From contig CM060961.1 in NCBI GenBank assembly GCA_030765045.1, forward strand, positions 143,618,538 to 143,682,537: a stretch of DNA of 64,000 bases, in the 5' to 3' direction. The notes beneath the pieces were generated by a model. The model did no database searches and was not told where the DNA came from. It saw only the letters and a program-made list of their open reading frames with translations. Below are positions 34,225 to 45,524 of this stretch, one piece after another (within the stretch, counting starts at the first letter, position 1; each line of letters opens with the position of its first letter). The position numbers and the translations under genes were made by a program. The stretch comes from Tenodera sinensis (lineage: Eukaryota; Arthropoda; Insecta; Mantodea; Mantidae).

Positions 34225-34455
34225 CTTTAAGAACTGACTCCACATATTCAGTTAATTCCTTCTTCATTAGACGATATGGCTCTCCACTTAAATCTTCCAA
34301 CCTACTTGTACTAATTACAGAAACTGTGTTTCCAAAACCTTTGGACTTGTCAGACCACAATGCTTTCATCGCAATCTCCTCTGCTTCTTGCGCTTCTGTT
34401 GCATATCCTTCTTCAAGTAGTTGCAACTGTGCAATAAACAGATCCCTCACAGGTC
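34225..34455 (-). CDS. POLR1A: POLR1A exon 3
   Basis: Acceptor CTTGTTTTGTAG before 34455; donor GTAAAG after 34225. It encodes PVRDLFIAQLQLLEEGYATE, then LMKKELTEYVESVLK. The helical LxLLExG pattern matches the CQLRVLEVGAL segment after the first zinc site in the human protein. Phase 1 in and out. The frame stays open 8 codons past the donor, but phase to exon 4 supports the GTAAAG site. Confidence 0.88.
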
Positions 34456-35475
34456 CTACAAAACAAGCAATAACATCTTATGTTATGTTAGCAACAATGA
34501 AAATAACTACATGATTGACACAGCACATTAATGGAATTTTAAAATTTTCTTTAATAAAATTGCATTTTTAATGTCTATTATTTAAAAAAATTTGCAATGC
34601 TACACAGTATTAGCTAATCACCACATACGGTGAGAAAGGGGTATACAAGTGATTCCACAAATGACAAGGAGATCTCTCCTTGAATATCAATGAATACATT
34701 GTTTGAGTAGGGCCCAGATGATGACCTAAAGCAGCCCTGTCCTGTGGGTGCCATTGTGCCTGTCATGTATTTTTCTGGCCCCTCCACAAGCAAATTTTTA
34801 TGCAGACTATTGCTAATATTAATTCAGATATCAAAACAAAACTATTTCCTTCCTTCCAAATATCTTCCCAGTACACACCCATGAAGTATGCTTTTGTACA
34901 CCTAAAGCTGTATTCATTGCTTCCCTAACCAGTGCTTTCCCTTTTTCCTCTCAAAAGGATACTTGACCTAACTGTGGTTTGCCCATACTTCCTTAGGCAT
35001 GAGTTAAATGTACCTGAGCACTTAAAGTTGGAGAGCACTGACCTAAAGAATATTAAAAAAATTACCTTAAAATGTATTTACAATGACCTAAAAGAACAAA
35101 GAATGACTTACATATTACCTTCATTTGTTGCTCTCCTTGCACTTATACTTCACAGAATACTGAATGACAATATATTACAAACAGTTCTTTTGATTCAGAG
35201 TTATTTTATCATTTGCATATTTTTACAAGACATCGTCAAATATATAAAAATAAAACCTAATTATACATCACTGGCTAAAAAAGTACAACTAATCATAATT
35301 CTGAACAAATATAGATACATAAAATAGTTAATAACACATTTGAAAAAACTAATTTAAAACACTTTCAGAGAACTAGTTAAATCACTTTATCATGTTTTGC
35401 CCTCTTTTGCGTTCACCAACTGAGTAAAAAATATTTTTTACCAGCTATACTTCCTTGATCCAGTAAGGTAAATGG

Positions 35476-35506
<31 letters not shown>

Positions 35507-35862
35507 TTTTGCAGTGCTTTCAACACATTTGGTAGCTAATGATCCCCATAACCTATTTCTAAAGCAGCTCTGTTTTGATCTTGCATTGTCTTCATGAATG
35601 TTCCCATTTTTTCATCTAGGTGATTCCTTATTAAATATTAAAATATTCAAATTATATATAAAAAGGGTAACGCGAGGATTTTAAGTTTTTTAAAACTACT
35701 TTTACACAATTGTGTGATCAGCCTGGAAGTTTCTTCTATAATGATATAATATTCAGAGTGTTTGGGGTATGAGTGCACAGACTTCGCATGCTGGGAGATC
35801 CAAATATGACTAATAATAAAGTCCAGTAACAACTCCATCTATCTTGAAAGGTAAAGGAGATA
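34456..35862. other. Unassigned intron sequence with a (TA)n run
   Basis: No coding similarity found; an open stretch at 34932-35327 is AT-rich and unlike any family. A (TA)13-like run is at 35479-35505. Confidence 0.5.
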
Positions 35863-35885
35863 ATTGAACATTATGTTGTTGTTAG

Positions 35886-38395
35886 CTAATGCTGGATTTC
35901 TGACAATGAAGTCATTAATCCTCTTGCTCTCCAATATTTTTCAATGATGGATGGGGTGTTAGAAATCGCTGGGCATATTTGAAGGTGGTCTCGGTCGATT
36001 TCCTCTTGCAGATCACATAGAGGACAGAGTGGTGAAGAATATATCCCAATTCTGTTTAAATGTTTTGCCAGACAATCATGTCCTGTAATCAACCTGAAGG
36101 TTGCAACTGCTGTTTTTCGAGGATACTCAGGAATTACTGTTTGAATGTTTGGTAGTTCCCATCTTTTATTCTTTGATTTTTCATAGTAATATTTTGCAAT
36201 AACTTTTTGAATTCAGAGTTGACTAATCTTTTAGCTGCATAAAATGGTAGATTAACTATAGATTTCTGTACACTACCGGTACCCATTTTTGCAAGAAAAT
36301 CAGCTTTCTCATTACCACTCAGTCCACAGTGAGCTGGTATCCATTCGAAGACTAGGTGTTTTTGAAGTGCTGTTAGATGGGTAAGGATTTTCCAACATTC
36401 TATAATTGTTTGGTTTTTTGGTGACAACTTGGAAGTAATTGCTATAATTGCCGTCCTGGAATCTGAGAGAATAACTGCTTGAAGAAAATGTGAAATTCTA
36501 TACAAAAGATTTTGTAGGGCCATTCGAATTGCTTTAATTTCTCCATCAAAGTTAGTAGTTCCATAACTTAAAGATTTGTAATAGGAAAAGAGGTGACAGT
36601 GACTCCAGCCCCTGCTCCATCTCAGTTTGATATCAATGATCCATCAGTATAAATATGGAGCCATTTGTGTTCTGGAAATCTAGTATGGATTGTCTCTAAT
36701 GCCAATAATTTTAGAACACTAGTTGGAGTATCACTTTTCTTAACTTCTTCTGTCAGGTTGTTGTTGTGTTTAACGCCCACTTTTACTACTACGGCACCAC
36801 AGGCGGTGACACTGATGACACATGGAATGAATATGGAGCACCGGTGGAATGAGATGGCGGGGAAACCGGAGCACCCGGAGAAATCCCGCCCCAGCGCCGC
36901 TTCGTCCACCACGAATACCACATGCAGGTCCCTGGGATGGAACCCGGGCCGCCTAGATGGTAGGCGAGCGCGCTAACCGCTCGGCCACGGCGCCGCCTTC
37001 TGTCAGGTGTAAATAATATGTGATGTCTAATGTTTGTGTCGGATTGACTTTAGATATGAAGTTTTCCTTTGAATTAGGAAGGTATACATTCTTCCTGATG
37101 TCTTGAATTTTGGAAAAAAAGCTCTCCTGAGTCTTTAGTGTATGTGTAAAATTTCTCTTGTGCTATGTATTGAATGAGAGTCTCATCAACTTTTCGTGTT
37201 GAATAAGAGCCGCTTTTTCTATTTCATATTCAATGGGGTATTGGTTGGTTAGTATTTCCATAGCTGCTATTGGTGTGGTTTTGATAGCACCTGTAATTAG
37301 TCTGAGACTTTGGTTTTGAAAAATTTGAATTTTTTTTTGTGTTTGCTGTTACAAGTACTTCGCTGCAGTAAGTAAATGGCTTTATATATGCATTGTATGT
37401 TGTGTTAAGAGTTGCTCTGGAACATCCCCACTTCATTCCTGTTAGATGTTTTAACAGAGAAAGGTGCCTCTCTGCTCTTTGTATTACATTTTCTATTTGT
37501 TTGGTCCATTAAGTTTGGTATCAAATGTAACTCCTAAATACTTTGCTTCCTTTGTTTCTGGTAATTGTTGACCCTCAAAATTTAGTTTTATTTTTAGTGG
37601 TTTTTTTCTTAGTGAAAAGATTTGGTAGTTTGATTTTGTTGTATTAACAGTCATTAAATTTTCTTTGGTCCACTTTTGTAGGTTGTTTAAGGATTGTTGC
37701 ATGGTTTTTTCTAGTTCTGTACTTTTGTTTTTTGGTTTTGAAGTCCACATTACTAAGTCATCAGCAAATAGTGCACACTTCACACTTGATTCTTGTATTT
37801 GTTGTGGCAGATCATTAATAAATATATTAAAAAGTGTAGTGCTGAGCACTGCGCCTTGTGGTAAGCCCCGGTGCACTTGTATATATTTAAATATATTTCT
37901 TCCATATCTGGTAGCAATAAAGCATTGTGTTAGGAAATGACCTAGCCATGAAAACATTGGACCTTGTATCCCTATTTGTTTTACTAACTTTAGCAGTTTT
38001 GTTCTGCATATAGAATCATATGCACTTTAGAAATCAATAAAAATTGATAAATTATCTTCTTTTCTATTGAAGGAGTCTTTGATTTCTTGACTGAGAAGTA
38101 AGACTTGTTCATTTGTAGAGTGGAACTCTCTGAATCCAGCTTGACATGGGGAGATTAAGTTTTGGGATTCTAGAAACCAATTTTACCTATTTGACACCAT
38201 TCTTTCCATCACTTTTGCTATTATGCTAGTAAGAGCTATTGGTCTATAATTTTTTATTTCTGATGCTGTTTAGTCTTTCTTCAAGAGTGGGACAATTATT
38301 GCTTTTTGCCATTCAGCAGGTACAGTGGTGTTCCAGGATAGATTGTAGAGTTTTAGTAGTTGTTGTTTTGCTGTTTTCCCAAGGTTTTTTATGAA
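35886..38395 (-). pseudogene. LINE B ORF2, RT and RNase H part
   Basis: Minus strand: AEWQKAIIVPLLKKD (near 38300), RGLPQGAVLSTTLFNIFIN (near 37870) and ALFADDLVMWTS (FADD, near 37760), then MKWGCSRATLNTTYNAYIKP. RNase H: LHIYTDGS (near 36645), AVILSDSRTAI (near 36475), LVFEWIPAHCGLSGNEKADF (near 36330). The C-terminus CPLCDLQEEIDRDHLQIC ends at the stop near 35886. Several frameshifts, and the SINE inserted just before the RNase H. Confidence 0.88.
36759..36996 (-). mobile_element. tRNA-derived SINE S2 in LINE B
   Basis: Target duplication CTTCTGTCAGG (36747-36757 and 36997-37007). On the minus strand the head is GCCGTGGCCGAGCGGTTAGC (box A of Leu/Ser type), then GGGTTCCATCCC (box B). The body is GC-rich and the 3' end is AAACACAACAACAA. 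The CAA tail equals that of the host LINEs A and B, so those LINEs are the likely mobilisers. Confidence 0.88.
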
Positions 38396-38407
38396 CTATG
38401 GATGTAT

Positions 38408-38904
38408 GTAGAACACTGTAAACCATTATTTGTAGCATTAGGAATTCCAACAGTAGTAAATGTATATATTTATGATGTTTTGATCAGTATCAAAGAAAAT
38501 TTACTTAATTTTAACTTAAAGAATTCAGTACATGAACATGGGACAAGAAATATGAATAGAATTGATTTGCCATATCATAGACTACAGAAAACATCTAGAT
38601 ACTATAAAGTAACAGGAATAAAGCTTTTCAATGCACTCCCACAAGAAACAAGAAACCTGAATGTTCAAACATTTAAGAGCAGACTGTACAAATGGCTAAT
38701 AGACAATCCCTTTTATAATGTGCAAGAATATTATGAACAAAATAAGACTGGATTGTAAATTTATGTAAATCTTAGTTGTAAATAAAGTAAGTGTAATCTT
38801 AAGTTAGCAATGTATGTGAATGTATTTATAGAATGAGTACATAATAAGTTGTTTTGACGAAGTCTATTGTGGTTAATGTAATTACTAAGTGACTAATAAA
38901 GTTA

Positions 38905-38905
<1 letters not shown>
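38408..38905 (+). mobile_element. LINE J copy 2, 5'-truncated
   Basis: Nearly identical to 15896-16405 (from EHCKPLFVALGIPTVVNVYI to the TAA at 38758 and 3' UTR). Flanking CTATGGATGTAT (38396-38407) and CTATGGCTGCAT (39188-39199) agree in 10 of 12 bases. High identity to the copy in the Tigger suggests recent activity of the family. Confidence 0.88.
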
Positions 38906-39187
<282 letters not shown>

Positions 39188-39199
39188 CTATGGCTGCAT

Positions 39200-40350
39200 C
39201 ATTTGTTAATGTTTTATTGTTGTGTATGATAGGTGTGCCGAGGCTTTCTCTCCTGTCCTTGACATTTTTTATGAACTTATGGGCTTTGTTGCCATCTGTC
39301 CTATAATTAATTTTTTCTAAGAAATTATTAAAGTGATTCTATTTAGCTATCTTAATTTGTTTTTTTAGTAAGGCACATTTCTTTCGCCATATTTGTGTAT
39401 CTGATATGTTTTTTGTTTGTTCAGCTGTATTTCTAGCTATATCTCTTTGCTTTTTCAGTTCTTCTAACTGGGGGTTCCAAAAGAGTGACATTTTTTATTC
39501 CTCCACAAGGAATATGTTTTTTTGCAGTTTCTAGGATGACTTTACTGAAATTTTTGTTCATGTGATCTGGATGGTCATGCAGCTGTGAGTTTGTTCTTTA
39601 AATTTATGTTCCAGTTCAGTTTTATATTTGTTCTAATCTGCTTTTTTGAAGTTCCAATACAGATTTGTGTGATTTTGACTGTTATTTGTATTATCTAGTT
39701 TTATATCAGCTCTGTGACCAGAACTTGGGTCTTGTATAATAATCTGTTTTTTAATTTTTGAAACAATATCTGTTGTAGCTAAAAAGAGGTCTGGGTTACT
39801 GCCAGCCCCAGAGTAATGTATGAAGGTTTTGGGATCTTCCTTATCATAAATTAGTTCAAAGATTGTGGTATTCAAAAATTCTTCCACTATCTGCCCTGTA
39901 GAATCCACTTTTCATAACCCCATCTTTTGAACTGGGCATTGAAATCCCCAATTATGATTGTTTTATTTAATTGTTCAATAAGTGAGAGATCTGGGAGGAT
40001 TGTAAGTAATGTATAAATGAAGATGTGTTTTGTTATCCCCAAAATTTAACTTTATTAATTCAGCTTTATCTTTGTTATTCATTTCTTTAACAATTTGAAA
40101 GGAGGATTTAATATCATTTTTGACTCCAACTAATATTCCACTACTTATCTGTCTATTTTATGGTAGTAGGTGTGGTAAAAATCCAGTAAAATTGAAGTAT
40201 TTAAGTTGATCATTTGTTAGATTTGCTTCTTGTATGACAAACATATCTATGTTATAGTCAAATACAATTTTATTCAGTTCTATTCTTTTTGTTTGGGTGA
40301 GACCACCTGCATTCCATTGTAGAATTCTGATGTTAGATCTTCTATTTATA
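39200..40350 (-). pseudogene. LINE B ORF2, endonuclease domain
   Basis: APE-type endonuclease: RILQWNAGGLTQTKRIELNK (near 40330, the first motif), DMFVIQEANL (near 40255), IIIGDFNAQFKRWG (near 39940), TFIHYSGAGSNPDLFL (near 39800) and SSGHRADI (near 39710, in place of SDHxPI). It nicks the target DNA. Frames shift several times. Between NDAAIAET (near 39210) and the RT text near 38385 about 80 residues of the usual linker are missing. Confidence 0.82.
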
Positions 40351-40446
40351 TAATGTTTTGGTTCTTGAGAAGTAGCCCCGCCCAGAGATCCGAATGGGGA
40401 ACTATTTTAACTCCGGAACATTTTACCCTTCGAGTCATATTTCATA

Positions 40447-40889
40447 AATATTGAAGAGATTTAGCAGTAATAGTAACTGCTTTTCAGAGAGCACCATATT
40501 TTTATGTTTTGGCAGTTACATCGCTCTCTCACAATCCCCTTCTGTCGTTGGTTTACGGGTCTCACCGACCTGACCAGTAGAGTTATGAAAATAAATTCAC
40601 CGACCATATCCTCTGATTACCAATCAGAGGACGTATTACATGCCATGACAGGTCAGCATGTTAGGGGTTAAGACTTTATAGAGAAATGGGGAGGTTGGAA
40701 AAATAAAGACTCCCTAGCCCTCAGGAACCCTAATAGCATCAGGGTTGGAAGAGAACAAGAGATGACCCAGGTAAGGTCAGATAGAAAAGCTACAGTGAGG
40801 AGCAAAACACCAAAGTGGAAGTAATGTTCTGCTCAGCTGGGGTACCTTGTGGTCGCCATTCACATATCCCCTAGACGGAGACCCCTGAG
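40447..40889 (-). promoter_or_regulatory. LINE B 5' UTR
   Basis: Noncoding, GC-richer than its surroundings, and closely matched by 60731-61194. Several blocks are also shared with the LINE A derivative at 12950-13250 (GCAGTTACATC, ACGGGTC, CACCGACC, GGTCAGCA), although the coding parts have diverged. I-type LINEs carry an internal promoter here; the conserved blocks are candidates for it (inference). Confidence 0.65.
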
Positions 40890-40909
40890 TACATTATTGA
40901 ACACATTAT

Positions 40910-41295
40910 CTGCACAGTCTGGCAACACAGGCCGAATGTTTTGTTTTGGTTTGCGGCCAGGCATGCATTCATACCTACCTAAACTAGGCTAGTGCTTGAA
41001 ATCCGGTTTGCCAGGTGCCTGTGTGTTTCTTGTCAGCAAATGCCAGTAGCGAGGGATGGGGTGGTTTGCTTTTGAGCTATTCAATCATATTCACAAGAAC
41101 TAAACTAGAAGCTGCATAAGAGACTATGCATAAGGTGTAGTTGGTTGATCAGAGATAGCAATTTCAAATGTTAAGTATGGAAATATCTCATTTAAGTAAT
41201 TGTGTAACTAAATAACAGCCACCATTTGCTAAACAGGAAAATCTATTATAAAGAACATGACTTTGGAGCCAGAACAGCCTAAATGGTCTAAGATG
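40910..41295. other. Unassigned intron sequence
   Basis: Nothing recognised on either strand. Confidence 0.5.
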
Positions 41296-41490
41296 TGAAG
41301 TAGAAGTAGAAGAAGTAGAAGAAGCAGAAGAAGTAGAAGTAGAAGAAGTAGTAGAAGTAGTAGAAGTAGAAGAAGTAGAAGAAGAAGTAGAAGTAGAAGT
41401 AGTAGAAGTAGAAGAAGTAGTAGAAGTACAAGAAATACAAGAAGAAGAAGAACAAGAACAAGAACAAGAACAAGAACAAGAAGAAGAGGA
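41296..41490 (+). repeat. (AGAAGT)n/(AGAACA)n microsatellite
   Basis: Imperfect purine-rich array of AGAAGTAG and AGAACA units. It produces long poly-Leu/Phe frames on the minus strand that are not genes. Confidence 0.92.
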
Positions 41491-41502
41491 AGAAAATTAT
41501 TA

Positions 41503-41737
41503 ATGGTCAATAACTGCAAACTCAACAAGATGTCTTTTCTAGTACATGTTCAAAATGTGCTCCGTAAGAATCTATGCAGGCATTGCATCTTCTTAGCCAA
41601 TTTTGCGCTACCCTCGTTAGAGCTTCTGTGTTCTGCTCAATCTTTAGGGCTGCTTCAAACATACGTGTGCGAAGATAATCAAACGTTGCGCTTCACATAT
41701 GATGCAATTGGTTTTGCCCTAAGCAAGAAGCATATCT
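41503..41737 (-). pseudogene. Transposase C-terminal remnant (DDE type, uncertain)
   Basis: Minus-strand frames give LRTRMFEAALKIEQNTEAL, then NWLRRCNACIDSYGAHFEHV. The CxxxxGxHFEHxL ending is common at the C-terminus of several insect DDE transposases. Stops and shifts throughout. A SINE S1 inserted at 41738; the text beyond 42098 was not recognised. Confidence 0.45.
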
Positions 41738-42084
41738 GACCACCTCCGTAGTGCAGTTGGTAGCACGCTTGCCTCTGGCGCGGAGGACCCGGGTTCGATC
41801 TCCGGTACCAGCATGGGAATTTTATCCCCTCTGGGAGGTCTGGCACGGGGTGCGCTCAGCCTCATTAGGTCCCGGGGGACCAATTGAGGAGCTACTCAAT
41901 GGAGAAGTAGCGGCCCCAGGTCTAGAAGACTGCATAACTGGCCGGGAGGGCTCGGGGCGCTGACCACGTCCCACCCTCCAGTACTGCACATCACCAATGA
42001 TGCCTGTAGTGGGCAGAGGTGGGGGACGCAGCGGCTGGGCGGTAGGCCTTGGCCCCTTGTGGGCTGTCGTGCCTGGGTTTAGTT
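41738..42084 (+). mobile_element. tRNA-derived SINE S1, copy 2 (347 bp), best copy
   Basis: Perfect 13-bp target duplication AAGAAGCATATCT (41725-41737, 42085-42097). The head has box A TAGTGCAGTTGG (about 41751) and box B GGTTCGATCTCC (about 41791). Conserved body (GGGACCAATTGAGGAGCTAC) and 3' end GTGCCTGGGTTTAGTT. Confidence 0.9.
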
Positions 42085-42097
42085 AAGAAGCATATCT

Positions 42098-42610
42098 AAA
42101 TACCCCTGATTTGTAAAGACTGGCATAGTTCTGAATGCATTTAATGCACTTGAAGCACTGACAGAACCTGCTATTGTGCACGGATGTCGAGGGGGTAGTT
42201 GTACTGTCAACATTCCCTCACTTGCTGCTCTTCTCACGCGCTAATGTTGCGGGGTTGCCAAGTGTATGCCCATGACTTTATTCCAATAGACACGCTGGAA
42301 TCCAGTCCTTTCATATCATTTTGTGGCTAAACGAATCATTTCAGCAACATATGGTAAAGATATAAATAACGCATATTTTGTAGCTCTACCTCGCTGTTCT
42401 AATTGCAGAAGTAAACAATAACGGAGTGGTGACATATTTGCAATCACACTTATGACCAGTTTTAATTTTTATTTATGAAACTATGCACTTAGAGGAAAAT
42501 GGTACAGGAACTTACTTATGTTTCAGTTTAATTTCCTATTGAAGTTGCCTATGAAGTCTGCACACTCATACCCCTAACACGTTGTATAATTATCTAAGAT
42601 ATTTGTTAAT
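42098..42610. other. Unassigned intron sequence
   Basis: No recognisable feature; may continue the transposase remnant to its left. Confidence 0.4.
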
Positions 42611-42739
42611 GGCTGATTTGCCATGGTCTGCTGGAGTAACTATGTCCAGACGTTTTATCCACAACTATGGTGGACATCACCAGTGCTGTGAGCAAAACGT
42701 TTGGACATAGTTACTCCAGCAGACCATGGCAAATAAGCC
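42611..42739 (-). repeat. Long hairpin, probable Penelope terminal motif
   Basis: Arms 42611-42656 and 42694-42739 are inverted repeats matching in 44 of 46 positions around a 37-bp loop. On the minus strand CTGGTGATG, a TCCAC/GTGGA stem and AAAACGTC recall the hammerhead-like order at 19495-19526. It lies about 210 bp beyond a minus-strand GIY-YIG remnant, where a Penelope 3' repeat would be. Confidence 0.7.
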
Positions 42740-42953
42740 TAGAAGTTTCTTCTATAATTATCATTTTCAGCCATGAAAGCTTATGCTGACACAAAATATC
42801 TTAGACTATAAGTTTCACTTATCTTAATATTTGCTGCAATTTCTTGAAATTTAATGCAGACTATGTAATTTCACAATAATTCTATTGCATCATCGGTGTC
42901 ACTTTTGTTTATACTGATTGCTATCGTAACAAATGCTAAATTACTTAATACTT

Positions 42954-43290
42954 CTATGTGTTGCCAATTGCTGAAAACAAAACAAATTTATTAATAGAGT
43001 CAAACGGCTGTATTTCAAAATTCATTATGTGATCCTTATTTTTAAAAATGAATATATCTTTTCCCAAACCATCAAATCTGTGTCCATTTAATTGTTTTAA
43101 TAATTTAACCTCTGGATTTACTTCAATACTAAATGACCAAAAATGATCTGCCACAGTTGATTTATCAATCTGTTTATATTTAATATTTCTATGTTCCTTT
43201 GTTCTGGTTTTCAAATGACATGTGGTTTTACCAATATAAACCTGTTACAATCCAAACAGCTAAACTGGTAAATACCAAATTTTTTATAAT
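42954..43290 (-). pseudogene. Penelope-like GIY-YIG nuclease remnant
   Basis: Minus strand: KFGIYQFSCLDCNRF near 43280, then ILVKPHV and, in another frame, MKTRTKEHRNIKYKQIDKST and VADHFW. This is the GIY...YIGxT...RxxEH layout of the Penelope endonuclease, where YIGKT appears decayed. One or more frameshifts. Confidence 0.65.
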
Positions 43291-43394
43291 ATGGGATCAT
43301 ATCCTTTTTAGAAAATTTCAGCAAATTTTTACTTTCTCTACTGGTAAGAAGAGGAAGTATTGTATTCCACCCAAAAATTTGATGTCAAGATTTC

Positions 43395-43444
43395 ACCGAA
43401 AATATATGTTTTGAGACCCCCTGAATCAAAGTACTTTTAGAAAA

Positions 43445-43501
<57 letters not shown>

Positions 43502-44275
43502 CGTGCGTGCGTGCCTGTGTGTGTGTGTGTGTGTGTGTGTCAGACTGTGGACAGCATAACTCAAAAACGAAAAGTCGGTTAACAACCAAAGTTGATATTT
43601 AAGTTTAATGTCTTTTAAGGATGCAACACGAAGATTTTGAAGAAAATTCCTTCCACCCTAAACTTCCCTCTACATAGACAATTTTTTGAGAATTCTGATT
43701 TTCTTGAAAATGGCTTTAACGATTTTGATTAAAATGCCATATCTTTAAGATATTTGTATGACAAATGAAACGTATATTTTGAATTTTCTAGCTATAGCCT
43801 ATGTAGTCCTGTTTACTCTGGAAAGACTTTTGAATAACTCTTAAAACATAAGAGATATACACAATCCTACTCCACAAGAAATGTATATCTCGCTAAAACA
43901 CACAAATTTATGTCTAAATAAATTTCTTGTAGAGTGAACCATTTGGGACAAATTCCTTGTTATTTGTGTCAGTTTTGGAAAACTTAAAACTTTCGTGAAA
44001 TGGAACATCATTGTCCATTTTTTTAAATGTTAAGCATGCAAAGAGAGTGGGATCTCAAAGCTTCAAAAGATTTGACTATCGCTCAAAGCCTATGGTATTC
44101 TAATATTCCCCTTGGACCTATAAGGAAATAAACAATAAGATAATTTGTACAAATGTTTGTTCAACTAACACAAAGAATATATAGGAATAAGAGTTTGTAA
44201 GAATGTTAAGTACAAGAGTAGAGAGAGTCATGTGAGTGCAACACATCAGATTTTTTAATTTGCGAAACATTATAA
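43395..44275 (-). repeat. R1 copy (minus) with an expanded (GT)n run
   Basis: The complete R1 order in reverse: GACCCCCTGAATC near 43415, (GT)n at 43446-43540, CAAAAACGAAAAGTCGGTTA, TTGAGAATTCTGATTTTC, and GTCATGTGAGTGCAACACAT near 44235. The GT array grows from the ACACAC run found in every R1 copy. Confidence 0.8.
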
Positions 44276-44282
44276 AAATATG

Positions 44283-44690
44283 ATAGGTAGAATGGGAACT
44301 GTAAAATTCAATGCCACAGCCAGGATTTGAACCTCAGACCTTCCGATTTATGTGCCTCTGCCCTAACCATTAAGCTACTGTGACAACTTGCCAGTATGAC
44401 ATTGAATTCTCCAAATGATTTGTATTTTTTCTGGTTGAACACAAAGCGAATCTCACATCAGAGATAAATACCCCAAGGGAGACTTACAATCATAACTACC
44501 TTATGTTCCAGGATTAAATAACGTTTAGATGGTAATTATTATTTATTTATGCCAACAAATTTACTTCAAATCTCGGCTATGGCAATGAATTTTTCAGTTC
44601 CGACTCCACCTCTCAAACACTGTCTACACACACGACTTATGTATTTAAAAACAACAGCAGTAAGATTGTTGGCATAAACAAATAATTATA
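44283..44690 (-). mobile_element. Diverged FB-SINE copy 3
   Basis: Antisense tRNA-like head (CAGGATTTGAACCTCAGACC, ACCATTAAGCTACTGTGACA), spacer (CCCAAGGGAGACTTACAATC), tail TTATTTATGCCAACAAATTTA, then a partial sense arm (ATGGCAATGAATTTTTCAGTT, CGACTCCACCTCTCAAACAC). Same inverted architecture as copies 1 and 2, older. Confidence 0.7.
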
Positions 44691-45018
44691 ACCACATGCT
44701 TATGGCAGCCAGTGCTGCCTCTGAAATTCCCTTCTGTAAGGGAATTTTGGTTACATAAGAGCGACTTCTCAATGACCGGTATCATGACAAAACCAAAAGT
44801 TATATAAATTTTAATGGTTAATAGTGTGTGTAAAGTGATGTGTTCAAAATAGTAGTGCCTTCTGTCCTTAAGGAGCTCTAAGACTTGACTCAATATCTCT
44901 ATCTTGTATGTACTTATACACTGTGTGATATGAAACTGAGCCAAGAACATGATGTCTTATATTCTATTAAATGTCAGTGATTTAATATCTTAAGATCAAC
45001 TGTTTTGATGTAACCTAC

Positions 45019-45195
45019 CTTTGATTTGTAATGTAAAGCAATTGAGACAAGCTAATTTTACTATGCTATATATTGCTTTGTAAAACATGGGGTTCACAAC
45101 AGGTAACACCAGTTCAATGTGTCCAATATGACCTGAACAGTTGTATACATTTTTTGAACATGTTCCACATGGCTCACTATTTTCACTCACAGGAC
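45019..45195 (-). CDS. POLR1A: POLR1A exon 2
   Basis: Acceptor TGATTTTCAG before 45195, donor GTAGGT after 45019. Translation: PVSENSEPCGTCSKNVYNCS, then GHIGHIELVLPVVNPMFYKA. CGTC and CSGHIGH are the first zinc-binding site of the Pol I/II/III largest subunits; ACLNC follows as in human GSCLNC. Phase 1 entry completes the Gly codon of YDPRLG. Confidence 0.95.
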
Positions 45196-45524
45196 CTGAA
45201 AATCAAAATGTAAGAACAGGTTTTAAAATTGGCACAGAATACTTGGAAACATACACAAATAAATAATACAGTCCAAATATCCTAGTACTAAAATAAAGCA
45301 TATAAATATGTGCCATAAATAATAATGATGATGATGAGAGTGAGTGTTTCAGGTTTAACGGCCCATTGACGAGGTCATTTGGGCCCATAGTTAAACAAAA
45401 AGGTTAAAACACACTCACATAGTTAAAATCAGTATTAAAAGAGATGGATAAAATACTAAACAACTAAAACAGTAAAATGTAAGGTATAAAAGGCTTAAAG
45501 TAGCATAAAACTTCTAAAAAATTA

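Noticed and set aside
34932..35327. Possible 131-codon host gene
   Set aside because: AT-rich composition, no recognisable domain and no splice context; expected by chance in AT-rich intron.
41229..41528. Leu/Phe-rich minus-strand frames
   Set aside because: Product of the purine-rich AGAAGT array; no conserved domain.
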